From positions 1 through 39,215 of IMG/VR virus record IMGVR_UViG_3300046331_000080: 39,215 bases of DNA. The stretch is one strand, 5' to 3'. The position numbers and the translations under genes are program-made. Below the pieces are notes generated by a model that was given only the letters and a program-made list of their open reading frames with translations, was not told where the DNA came from and made no database searches. Positions 28,394-36,151 of the stretch are shown here, piece by piece; position 1 is the stretch's first letter, and every line of letters starts with the position of its first letter. The DNA comes from a virus.

Positions 28394-29039
28394 AGCTGAA
28401 TTAATGAGTGAACCTATACAGGTTTCTTCTTATTCAGAATATGATAAAACACCTCTAATAGAATTATATGTATCTAAACTAAACCTCAACCCAACTGGTA
28501 AAGTTTTAGATATTGGTTGTGGGTCTGGTGATTACTTTGATAAACTAACTGAAACATATCCTAATGTACAGTTTACAGGTATTGATGGTTCGTTAGAGAT
28601 GCTTGAAAAAGCTAAGGATAAAATACCAGCAACTGTTACTTTAGAACATCGTGTAATACCTGATGCAACACTTACAGATACCTATGACGGTGTTATTAGC
28701 AGTATGATGCTTCATCAGTTAGCTGATCCAATGTGTTTATGGAATACTATAAACCAAGTTAGTCGAGTCTGTACTAAAGTTTTAATCATGGATATGGTAA
28801 GAGTAGAAGACGCAGAAGCTAGAAAAAAGATTATTGATTATTATACACCTGTAGATAAGTATCCTCAATTTAGTATTGACTTTGATAACTCAATGAAAGC
28901 AGCTTTTACAGTAGAAGAAGTACAACAACAGTTAATAGATGCAAAGCTAAAGGGTTTAGAAGTTTCTACTTTAGAACTAGATGCATCATGGCAATTATTA
29001 TTTATTACAGGAACAGTATGGCTACAGATAACGGAGTAG
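28377..29039 (+). CDS. SAM-dependent methyltransferase, class I
   Basis: A 220-residue Rossmann methyltransferase: motif I KVLDIGCGSGDY (42-53), acidic loop FTGIDGS (D70) that binds the ribose hydroxyls, YDGVISSMMLHQLADP (motif IV region), then VLIMDMVRVEDAE. It lacks the (D/N)PPY motif of adenine DNA methylases and a cysteine-nucleophile PC motif, so a small-molecule, sugar or protein O/N-methylase is more likely than DNA modification. GAGG lies 9 nt before the first ATG (28377); MSEPIQV ten codons later is an alternative start. Confidence 0.85.
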   Translation: MPRILEAELMSEPIQVSSYSEYDKTPLIELYVSKLNLNPTGKVLDIGCGSGDYFDKLTETYPNVQFTGIDGSLEMLEKAKDKIPATVTLEHRVIPDATLTDTYDGVISSMMLHQLADPMCLWNTINQVSRVCTKVLIMDMVRVEDAEARKKIIDYYTPVDKYPQFSIDFDNSMKAAFTVEEVQQQLIDAKLKGLEVSTLELDASWQLLFITGTVWLQITE

Positions 29040-29233
29040 ATCTTTATAAATACGGTAAGCTTACTGCTCAGGTAGAAGCTATGGAAAAGAAGATAGACAA
29101 GCTAGAGTCCGGCATGGCAGAACTATTAGAATTAGCTAATAAGTCTAAGGGTGGGTTTTGGATGGGTATGGTCATTGCCTCTGGTATTGGCGGTATTGTT
29201 ACTTACATAACAAGTCATTGGACAATTAAATGA
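29018..29233 (+). CDS. Small coiled-coil protein with C-terminal membrane segment, 71 aa
   Basis: The start MATDNGVDLYKYGKLTAQVE (29018) has AGGAA upstream; the longer frame from 28988 lies in the methyltransferase gene. A coiled coil (AMEKKIDKLESGMAELLELA) is followed by one membrane segment (GFWMGMVIASGIGGIVTYIT). The layout recalls XhlA-type holin-associated or tail-tip membrane proteins. It is far from the lysis cassette, so a virion role is also possible. Confidence 0.65.
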   Translation: MATDNGVDLYKYGKLTAQVEAMEKKIDKLESGMAELLELANKSKGGFWMGMVIASGIGGIVTYITSHWTIK

Positions 29234-29574
29234 GAGAACTCACAGTAGGTAAAAACCTCACGGCAGGTGTAGCTAACACAGTTTATACAGTCCCTAAAGG
29301 TTGTAAAGCTATTGCTACATTGTTAATGTTATCTAACTATGGCGGTAGTTCTAAATCAGTTACAGCTTCTTGGTACGACCATAGCACAACTACTTCAGTA
29401 ACTATCATTGGTGGACACTCTGTTGGTGCAGGTAGCTACTTAATGTTTGCTGATGGTCGCATGGTCATGGATGAGTATGATGAACTAAGGGTAACTCCTG
29501 AAGCATCTAGCTCATTCTCAGTTATCTTTACTGTAGAGATTCTACAGAGTACAGCTTATCAGAACGGGAGTTAA
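29230..29574 (+). CDS. Putative virion structural protein, 114 aa
   Basis: A beta-rich 114-residue protein (MRELTVGKNLTAGVANTVYT ... QSTAYQNGS) with alternating hydrophobic strands, resembling small jelly-roll or Ig-like decoration or tail-attachment proteins. It has no catalytic motif. The ATG overlaps the upstream stop. Its place just before the conserved 48- and 86-residue proteins in the structural arm supports a virion role. Confidence 0.68.
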   Translation: MRELTVGKNLTAGVANTVYTVPKGCKAIATLLMLSNYGGSSKSVTASWYDHSTTTSVTIIGGHSVGAGSYLMFADGRMVMDEYDELRVTPEASSSFSVIFTVEILQSTAYQNGS

Positions 29575-29576
29575 TA

Positions 29577-29723
29577 ATGAAACAAGGTTTATACAGTAAT
29601 ATCGCAGCCAAGAAAGCTCGTATCAAGGCTGGCTCAGGTGAGAAGATGCGTAAGGTAGGTAGCAAAGGTGCTCCGTCAGCTAAAGACTTTAAGGATGCTG
29701 CTAAGACAGCTAAGAAGAAATAA
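29577..29723 (+). CDS. Conserved small basic phage protein, 48 aa
   Basis: A 48-codon frame, MKQGLYSNIAAKKARIKAGS then GEKMRKVGSKGAPSAKDF. I recognise MKQGLY, AGSGEKMRKxGSKGAPxA as a signature of short proteins next to the DUF6321-type gene in many aquatic podoviruses. It is strongly basic, so DNA binding or packaging within the head is possible. It begins 2 bp after the preceding stop and shares one base with the next ATG. Confidence 0.85.
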   Translation: MKQGLYSNIAAKKARIKAGSGEKMRKVGSKGAPSAKDFKDAAKTAKKK

Positions 29724-29983
29724 TGAAGAAAGACTCTAGACTAGCTAAAGCAGGTGTATCAGGTTATAACAAACCTAAAGCTACACCAAGTCACCCTACT
29801 AAGTCTCATGTAGTAGTGGCTAAGACAGGTGATGAAGTTAAGACTATTCGCTTTGGACAACAAGGTGTTAAGGGTAGTCCTGATGGCTCAGCAAGGAATA
29901 AAGCCTTTAAAGATCGCCATGCTAAGAACATATCTAAAGGTAAGATGTCAGCTGCGTACTGGGCTGATAAAGTCAAGTGGTAA
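29723..29983 (+). CDS. DUF6321-like small virion-associated protein, 86 aa
   Basis: The pattern SHVVVAKTGDEVKTIRFGQQ, then KAFKDRHAKNISKGKMSAAY and WADKVKW is the conserved core of a family found widely in phages (DUF6321 as I recall). The protein is basic and short. Co-occurrence with the preceding 48-residue protein is typical. Function not established; the late promoter at 30000 follows directly. Confidence 0.85.
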   Translation: MKKDSRLAKAGVSGYNKPKATPSHPTKSHVVVAKTGDEVKTIRFGQQGVKGSPDGSARNKAFKDRHAKNISKGKMSAAYWADKVKW

Positions 29984-29999
29984 AAATAACAAATAAAGC

Positions 30000-30028
30000 T
30001 TGACATTTTAGATAAAGTATGTTATAAT
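30000..30028 (+). promoter_or_regulatory. Consensus sigma70 promoter ahead of tail-tube/internal genes
   Basis: TTGACA (30000-30005), exactly 17 nt, TATAAT (30023-30028) with extended TGT. The spacer ends ATAAAGTATGT, matching the promoters at 17439 and 21817. It lies in the 65-bp gap after the DUF6321-like gene. Confidence 0.9.
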
Positions 30029-30048
30029 ATACGGAAATAAGGACTATA

Positions 30049-30696
30049 ATGCAATATATTCAATTAGTTAATTCAGTATTAAGACGACTACGAGAGACTG
30101 AAGTTTCTTCCGTAGCTGATAATGCTTATTCTAAAATGATAGGTGAGTTTGTTAACGACGCTAAACGCCAAGTAGAAGATGCTTATGCATGGAATGCTTT
30201 ATCAGATACATTATCTGCAGTAACAACTCCTACTATTTTTAACTATTCATTAGTAGGTTCTGGACAACGATTTAGAATGCTTGATGTTATTAATGATACT
30301 GATGACTTCTTCTTAAAGTATCAGACTACTTCTGAGATGAATAGATTGTTCTTGATGACTAGCTCTGAGAATGGTTCTCCAGCGTACTACAACTTTAACG
30401 GTGTTGATGATAATGGAGATACTCAGGTAGATCTATACCCTATTCCTGATGGTGTTTATAACATACGCTTTAACATTACTAAACCACAGTTACCTTTATC
30501 TACAGATACTGCTAGATTATTAGTACCTAGTGAGCCTGTAATCTTTAACGCCTGTGCAAGAGCCTTTGCTGAACGTGGTGAAGATGGCGGTATTGCATCA
30601 GGTGAGATGTATGCATTATATAACCAATCATTAGCAGATGCTATTGCTATTGAGAGTAGTCGTTATTTAGAAGAATCTGAGTGGATGGCTTATTAA
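30049..30696 (+). CDS. Tail tubular protein A / gp11-like adaptor
   Basis: A 215-residue protein positioned as the adaptor between portal and tail nozzle. Typical features: an N-terminal helix region MQYIQLVNSVLRRLRETEV followed by FVNDAKRQVEDAYAWNALSD (the V-x2-AK-x2-V-x4-W pattern of these adaptors), beta-rich middle, then VPSEPVIFNACARAFAERGE and a terminal helix. AAGGA precedes the ATG. It is first on the transcript from the 30.0-kb promoter and abuts the nozzle gene. Confidence 0.82.
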   Translation: MQYIQLVNSVLRRLRETEVSSVADNAYSKMIGEFVNDAKRQVEDAYAWNALSDTLSAVTTPTIFNYSLVGSGQRFRMLDVINDTDDFFLKYQTTSEMNRLFLMTSSENGSPAYYNFNGVDDNGDTQVDLYPIPDGVYNIRFNITKPQLPLSTDTARLLVPSEPVIFNACARAFAERGEDGGIASGEMYALYNQSLADAIAIESSRYLEESEWMAY

Positions 30697-32300
30697 TGGC
30701 GGAACAACTCTTAACAGGATCAATCGCAGCTCCGGGCTTCTACGGATTAAACGTACAAGACTCGTCTGTTCAGTTATCTAGTGGCTTTGCCTTAGAAGCT
30801 AACAACTGCGTGATTGATAAGTATGGACGTATTGGTGCTAGACAAGGATGGACTCCTGTTAATACAACACGTTTAGCTTCTCAAGGTAACTTTAAAGCTA
30901 TCTATGAAGTATTTAAAGACGACGGCAATGCAGTATTGTCTGCTGCTAATAATAAGATTTATGTTGGAACTTCAACACTAAGCGAGTTATTAGTTCGTAA
31001 TGGTACTAACACAGCTAACTTAAGCTATACTATTAGTGATGATAACTGGCAGATTAGTGGTATGCCTTACGATACTGGAGCAACTCCTTCAGGTCATGCT
31101 ATCTTAGCTCAGTCTGGTCAACCTACGTTAGTATACCATAAGTTAGGCTCTGTAGCTCATGCTCATACAGGTTCTTATGGACTACAGAGATTAGGTGATA
31201 TTGCTTCTAACTTACCGGGTAACTATACAGTTAATGACTTTACTCCTAACATAGTTATGACTGCTTATGGTCGTGTATGGGTTGCTGACATTGCTAATGA
31301 TAGACAAACAGTATACTTCAGTGACTTGTTAGATCCTACGGAGTGGAAGACAGGTACTTCAGGTTATCTTAACATTAGTGAAGTTGTACCTAACAATGAT
31401 CCTATTGTAGCTCTAGCTTCTCATAACGGATTCTTAATCATCTTCTGTGAAAAGCATATTGTTATCTATAGCAACCCTGTAGATCCTTCAGCTTTATCAC
31501 TATCGGATACTATTACTGGTATTGGTTGTATTGCTAGAGACTCTGTAGCTTCTATTGGTACAGATTTAATGTTCTTGTCAGCCACTGGAGTACAGTCTTT
31601 ACAACGTGTAGTACAAGAGAAGTCATTACCTTTCAGAGATGTGTCTAAGAATGTACGAGATGATTTATTAGCTAACGTAAACTCTGAAGTGTTAAAGTAT
31701 ATCAAAGCAGTTTACTTTCCTACAGATGCTTTCTATTTACTATCCTTACCTTCTACTGGCTTTACTTATTGTTTTGATACAAGAGGTTCTTTAGAGAACG
31801 GTGCAGCAAGAACAACTATCTGGAAACAGATCAGACCTACAGCATTCTGTGTCACTCAAGATAGACAGTTATACATCGGTAAAGATGGATACATTGGTAA
31901 GTATAACGGCTATGAAGACAACGGTGCTAAATATCGTATGTCTTATTATACTAACTATTTTAACTTTGATTCTGATGCACAGATTAAGATTCTAAAAAAG
32001 ATTAACGTAACAGCTATTGGCGGTTCTTCTCAGCCTATCGCTGTTAAGTGGGGTTATGATTACACTCGTAACTACTTCTCTCGTGGTATTACATTAGACA
32101 GGGTTGAAGTATTTGAGTATGGTGTAGCAGAGTACGGATTAGCTACATATACAAACGGTATTGCTCTTGACATTGCACGTATACCAGCATCAGGGTCTGG
32201 AACAGTTCTACAGTTAGGTTTTGAATCTGACATTGATGGAACACCTTTATCTATTCAAAAGATTGACTTCGCACTTAAGCAAGGAAAAACACTACTATGA
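30696..32300 (+). CDS. Tail nozzle / tail tubular protein B (gp12-like)
   Basis: This 534-residue, beta-propeller-like protein starts MAEQLLTGSIAAPGFYGLNV. SGFALEANNCVIDKYGRIGA-type openings and repeated W/Y-containing beta blades (YGRVWVADIANDRQTVYFSD, HNGFLIIFCEKHIVIYSNP) are the hallmark of podoviral nozzle/stabilisation proteins that form the tail tube end. An in-frame ATG at 30681 lies inside the previous gene; ATG 30696 overlaps its stop by one base and is preferred. Confidence 0.85.
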   Translation: MAEQLLTGSIAAPGFYGLNVQDSSVQLSSGFALEANNCVIDKYGRIGARQGWTPVNTTRLASQGNFKAIYEVFKDDGNAVLSAANNKIYVGTSTLSELLVRNGTNTANLSYTISDDNWQISGMPYDTGATPSGHAILAQSGQPTLVYHKLGSVAHAHTGSYGLQRLGDIASNLPGNYTVNDFTPNIVMTAYGRVWVADIANDRQTVYFSDLLDPTEWKTGTSGYLNISEVVPNNDPIVALASHNGFLIIFCEKHIVIYSNPVDPSALSLSDTITGIGCIARDSVASIGTDLMFLSATGVQSLQRVVQEKSLPFRDVSKNVRDDLLANVNSEVLKYIKAVYFPTDAFYLLSLPSTGFTYCFDTRGSLENGAARTTIWKQIRPTAFCVTQDRQLYIGKDGYIGKYNGYEDNGAKYRMSYYTNYFNFDSDAQIKILKKINVTAIGGSSQPIAVKWGYDYTRNYFSRGITLDRVEVFEYGVAEYGLATYTNGIALDIARIPASGSGTVLQLGFESDIDGTPLSIQKIDFALKQGKTLL

Positions 32301-32731
32301 GTTCATACGTTAAAGCCACCAACTTTGCAACTAAGGATACACTTCCTCAAGGTGATTCTAATAAGATTGTAAAAGGTACAGAGTTAGATAACGAGTTCAA
32401 TGCTATCGCAGGTGCTGTCAGTTCTAAAGCTGACATTGCATCACCTTCCTTTACAGGAACTCCTGCAGCTCCTACAGCTACAGCTGGTTCTAATACAACA
32501 CAGATTGCTACTACAGCTTATGTTAAAGCAGAGATTACAGCAGCTACAGGTACTTTAGGTACTATGTCTAGTCAGAATGCTAATGCTGTAGCCATAACAG
32601 GTGGAACAGTATCTGGTATTACAGGCTCAATCAATAGTGTAACACCCGGAACTAACTCTGTAGGTGCTAGAACGATTTCTACTTCAGCTCCTTCTGGTGG
32701 ATCTAACGGTGATATTTGGTATAAGGTTTAA
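32297..32731 (+). CDS. Short tail fibre / adaptor protein, 144 aa
   Basis: The N-terminal stretch (MSSYVKATNFATKDTLPQGD, then KGTELDNEFNAIAGAVSSKA) is a common podoviral fibre-attachment module. It is followed by the fibre repeat SPSFTGTPAAPTATAGSNTT QIATTAYVKAEI (split here) seen in many tail fibres, and by a short glycine/serine-rich end with DIWYKV. It probably connects the second glycine-rich adhesin to the tail. ATGA overlap with the nozzle gene. Confidence 0.8.
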   Translation: MSSYVKATNFATKDTLPQGDSNKIVKGTELDNEFNAIAGAVSSKADIASPSFTGTPAAPTATAGSNTTQIATTAYVKAEITAATGTLGTMSSQNANAVAITGGTVSGITGSINSVTPGTNSVGARTISTSAPSGGSNGDIWYKV

Positions 32732-32733
32732 TA

Positions 32734-33447
32734 ATGCCTACTATATCTGTTAATGATAATGGTGTATTTAAAGCACCTAAAGAAATATTAGTTAACGACT
32801 CAGGTACATGGAAAGCTGCTAAAGAGATTTATATTAAGGATGCTGATGCATGGAAGAAAGCGTTTCCTGAATCAGGTACACAGACTTACGCAACTGCCGG
32901 TACATATTTTTTTGTAGTGCCTAACGGGATTTATAGTTTATCAATGCCATTGCTAGTTGGAGCAGGTGGTGGCGGTGGTGGATCAGTATTCTCAGGTGAC
33001 GGACACGGAGCAGCTAACGGCGGTTCAGGCGGTTTTCATTCTAATAAAACAATTGCTGTAACACCTAATGAAACATTAACAGTTATTATTGGTGCGGGTG
33101 GGTCAGGTGGTACGAGTACAAGTGCAGGTAGTACAGGTGGTATTACAAGCCTACAAAGAGGTACAGTACCTTTGTTCTCAGCTACAGGTGGTACAGGTGG
33201 TGCTGGTGTATTTGGAGATAATGGACCTGCATTTGCTGGTGCTGGTGGTTCGCCTAGCGGTGTTGCTGGATCTAACTCAGCAGGGTGGATGGTGAACCGT
33301 AATACACCGGGTCAAGGATATGATGGTAAAGGACAGAACGGAACAGGATACGGTGCTGGTGGTCTAGGTGGTAACAGTGTTGGTGGTGCTGCTCAAGGCG
33401 GTACAGGTTTAGTTGGTGGTACAGGTTACATATCGTTGTCATGGTAA
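32734..33447 (+). CDS. Second glycine-rich adhesin, 237 aa
   Basis: Two N-terminal repeats (VFKAPKEILVNDSGTWKAAK, KEIYIKDADAWKKAF) are a known phage tail motif that pairs with fibre proteins. From about 50 on, a beta-rich domain of the form TAGTYFFVVPNGIYSLSMPL LVGAGGGGGG (split here) leads into polyglycine tracts (GAGGSGGTSTSAGSTGG, GGTGGAGVFGDNGPA). Proteins of this layout act as receptor-binding tips in other phages. It is unlike the 26.5-kb adhesin in length and N-terminus but shares the polyglycine design. Confidence 0.8.
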   Translation: MPTISVNDNGVFKAPKEILVNDSGTWKAAKEIYIKDADAWKKAFPESGTQTYATAGTYFFVVPNGIYSLSMPLLVGAGGGGGGSVFSGDGHGAANGGSGGFHSNKTIAVTPNETLTVIIGAGGSGGTSTSAGSTGGITSLQRGTVPLFSATGGTGGAGVFGDNGPAFAGAGGSPSGVAGSNSAGWMVNRNTPGQGYDGKGQNGTGYGAGGLGGNSVGGAAQGGTGLVGGTGYISLSW

Positions 33448-33731
33448 AAGTACCTGTAGTCAACAGACAAGACTACACAATGTATTTAGAGAACTTTGCA
33501 GGTATGTTATGGTTTCATACAGATGTACATAAGTGGTCTAGTGAAGTTAAAACAAAGTACTTAGAAGATTTAAACTTATTACAATACTTAGTTAATGTGC
33601 CCTTAGTAGCATTAGTTGAAGAGGATAACAAGAAGCTTGCTAAGTTTGCAACATTAATAGGATTCAATAACATGAATACAATAAATTTAAACAATGGAAA
33701 AGTAGGCTACGTCTACGCAAGGAGTTTATAA
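33441..33731 (+). CDS. Small protein, possibly gp13-like (GNAT fragment), 96 aa
   Basis: The C-terminal half (VALVEEDNKKLAKFATLIGF) resembles the N-x2-xxKF-x3-IGF end of GNAT acetyltransferases and of the T7 gp13-type internal protein, which is also about this size and precedes gp14. The N-terminus ENFAGMLWFHTDVHKWSSEV lacks an obvious acetyl-CoA loop, so activity is doubtful. Its ATG overlaps the adhesin stop and its stop shares one base with the next ATG. Role inferred from order and weak resemblance. Confidence 0.55.
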   Translation: MVKVPVVNRQDYTMYLENFAGMLWFHTDVHKWSSEVKTKYLEDLNLLQYLVNVPLVALVEEDNKKLAKFATLIGFNNMNTINLNNGKVGYVYARSL

Positions 33732-34918
33732 TGGGTAAGTTAGTTAGTAGTGTAGCTAATATATTTACAGGTGCTGATGACACAAAAGCAGCAGGTGCAG
33801 CAGCATCAGCTCAGCAAGCGGAAGCAGCTAAAGCAGCGGCTGCGGCGGCAGCTTTTAGACCAGTAGGAATGACAAGTAGGTTTGGTTCATCTCAGTTTAC
33901 TCGTGAGATTGATCCTAAGACTGGGATGCCTTATGTCTCTAGTGCTGGTTATACAGCTGCTCCTGAGTTAGCTGGACTACAAGAAAGATTATTTAGTCAG
34001 TTTGGTCAAGGACTAACACAAGCAGAACAAATGCAACAGCAATCTGGAATGCTTGGGGATCAAGTAAGTCAGCTTTATGGTTTAGGTTCTGGATATTTAT
34101 CTGAATCTCCTGAAGCTGCTAGACAGCGTTACATTAGTCAGCAACAAGGATTAGTAGGTGGTTTAAATGAGCAAGCATTATCTGGAATTCGTAATCGTTT
34201 ATTCCAAACAGGTAGAAGCGGGTTAGCTACTGGCGGTACTTCTACAGGTATGCAAGCAACTAACCCTGAACTAGCTGCTTACTATAACGCATTAGCTCAA
34301 CAGAATGCACAGATCGCTGCAGGGGCTGATCAAGCTTCACAGCAACAGCAGACATTCGGTGCGGGTTTGTTAGGAACTGGTACACAATTACAGCAAGCAC
34401 AACAATCTGCATTATCAGGTGCATATTCTCCATTACAGTCTTTGTTAGGATTATCAGGAAACGTAGAGACCTTATCACAGATGCCTTATCAAATGGGTTT
34501 ACAACTAGGTACAGCATCTGTGCCGGGTCAAACAGCTGGTTCTCAGATATATAACCAAGGTATGTCACAAGCAGCACAGACTCAGTATGGTGCTGTTCAA
34601 GCTGCTAATGCTGCAAACGCTGGTTTGTGGGGTGGTTTATTACAAGCCGGTGCGACACTAGGTGCTGCAAAACTAGCTCCTGCAGCTATTGTTGCTTCAG
34701 ATGTTAGATTAAAAGAAAACATTAAACTAGAAGGTGTATTACCAAGTGGTTTAAATATTTATTCATACGAATATAAAGATGAATTTAAAGATAAATCAAC
34801 AGCAGGACATGGCAGATTTATTGGTGTCATGGCTCAAGAAGCTGAACAACTTATTCCAGAAGCAGTATCATTTGACAAAGATGGTTTCCGTCAAGTTGAC
34901 TATAGCTTAATTTACTAA
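33731..34918 (+). CDS. Internal virion protein with S74-like C-terminal chaperone motif
   Basis: A 395-residue protein with Ala/Gln-rich helical regions (AQQAEAAKAAAAAAAFRPVG; QQQSGMLGDQVSQLYGLGSG) and a C-terminal block ASDVRLKENIKLEG, YSYEYKDE, FIGVMAQEAEQL, VDYSLIY. That C-terminal block is the Peptidase_S74 intramolecular-chaperone signature, usually found on tail fibres and released by autocleavage. The catalytic Ser-Lys pair would be S and K in SDVRLKENI. It occupies the gp14-like position in the internal-protein run. Confidence 0.78.
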   Translation: MGKLVSSVANIFTGADDTKAAGAAASAQQAEAAKAAAAAAAFRPVGMTSRFGSSQFTREIDPKTGMPYVSSAGYTAAPELAGLQERLFSQFGQGLTQAEQMQQQSGMLGDQVSQLYGLGSGYLSESPEAARQRYISQQQGLVGGLNEQALSGIRNRLFQTGRSGLATGGTSTGMQATNPELAAYYNALAQQNAQIAAGADQASQQQQTFGAGLLGTGTQLQQAQQSALSGAYSPLQSLLGLSGNVETLSQMPYQMGLQLGTASVPGQTAGSQIYNQGMSQAAQTQYGAVQAANAANAGLWGGLLQAGATLGAAKLAPAAIVASDVRLKENIKLEGVLPSGLNIYSYEYKDEFKDKSTAGHGRFIGVMAQEAEQLIPEAVSFDKDGFRQVDYSLIY

Positions 34919-34927
34919 GGATAAATA

Positions 34928-36142
34928 ATGGCTGCTAAAAATATATACTCAACTCTTTTAGGGTATGACCCTTACGAGCAACAGTTACAACAACAGAAAC
35001 TATGGTCTGGCATGTACCAAGGTGCTTCTTCTCCATATGAAAAAATAGGACTTGCTTTGGGTCAACTAGGTGGGGTTGTTGGTGGTAAGTTATTTGGAAA
35101 CGAAGAAGCTAATCCTGTTAATCAGATAAATAAATTAACTACAGAAGCTTCTGCACAGTTTACACCTAACTCTGCCGAATATTTTAAATACATTGCTGAT
35201 AACACCCAAGATCCAAATGTAAAGCGTTTAGCAACTGAAGAGGCTGTTAAAGCTGAAGTAGCTCAAACAAAGGTAATGCGTGAAAACACAACTTTCTATA
35301 CTGCTAATCCTCAGCAAGCTACACAAGCGTTACAGGTTCTAGCTGCTCGTATTGAAGCTAATCCTAATGATGTAAATGCCTTACGTCAGTATGAATCTAT
35401 TGCTCAAGCTATGCAAGTAGGTACACTGGAAGATTACAACAAAGCAGAGAAGAGTGATTTAGAGATTACATCTAAGAAACAGAATATTCAAAAGACAGGC
35501 TTAGAGATTAAGAAGTTAAGAGATGAGCTAACTCCCGGTGAGCGAACAAAAATATCTAATGCTGATTTATATAAATTTAACAGTGATGTCAGAGCTGAGG
35601 TAAGTGCTCCTAAAGATAAGCTTTCTACAATTAGTGAACTTCAAACACTGCTAAAAGACGTTGAGAAGAATAATAACGTACAGTCTTATAACTTATTTAC
35701 AAGTTCTTTAGCTAAAGCTGCTGGTGATAATCGAGTAAGTGAAAAAGAAGTAGCTCGTTTAACAGGTGGTGGAAGTTTAATTACTAGAGGTATTGGTGGT
35801 TTAAGTATTGCTTTCACAGGTTTACCAACTGATGCTAAACTAGCTGAGATAAAATCATCATTAGATTTATTAGAAAAAGAAACAGCTGATAAATATAATA
35901 GTAAAGCATCTTCTTTAAGAGACATTTATAAAGAAAACGTACCTGATAGAATCATTAATAAGCAATTAGGTCAATGGGAAACTAGAGCTGAGAAAGTAGC
36001 AAGAGTAGCTAACGAAAAGAATGTAATGGGTACTAAAGCTTTTGATGCTGAACAAGCTAAACTACCTCCACGACCTTCAGGTATTGATCCTATGACTTGG
36101 AGATTTATGAGTGAAGAACAACGTAAACTATTTACTAGGTAA
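34928..36142 (+). CDS. Internal virion protein (gp15-like position), 404 aa
   Basis: A 404-residue, helical protein with an N-terminal glycine-containing segment (KIGLALGQLGGVVGGKLFGN), TPR-like helical stretches rich in A and Q (QVLAARIEANPNDVNALRQY), and a charged C-terminus ending MTWRFMSEEQRKLFTR. It may form part of the ejectosome that crosses the envelope during DNA entry, as T7 gp15 does. This is inferred from position and composition. AAGGATA lies before the ATG. Confidence 0.72.
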   Translation: MAAKNIYSTLLGYDPYEQQLQQQKLWSGMYQGASSPYEKIGLALGQLGGVVGGKLFGNEEANPVNQINKLTTEASAQFTPNSAEYFKYIADNTQDPNVKRLATEEAVKAEVAQTKVMRENTTFYTANPQQATQALQVLAARIEANPNDVNALRQYESIAQAMQVGTLEDYNKAEKSDLEITSKKQNIQKTGLEIKKLRDELTPGERTKISNADLYKFNSDVRAEVSAPKDKLSTISELQTLLKDVEKNNNVQSYNLFTSSLAKAAGDNRVSEKEVARLTGGGSLITRGIGGLSIAFTGLPTDAKLAEIKSSLDLLEKETADKYNSKASSLRDIYKENVPDRIINKQLGQWETRAEKVARVANEKNVMGTKAFDAEQAKLPPRPSGIDPMTWRFMSEEQRKLFTR

Positions 36143-36151
36143 GGATAGACA

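Noticed and set aside
28377-29039. DNA adenine or cytosine methylase
   Set aside because: No (D/N)PP(Y/F) or PC motif; the sequence fits small-molecule/protein methyltransferases better.
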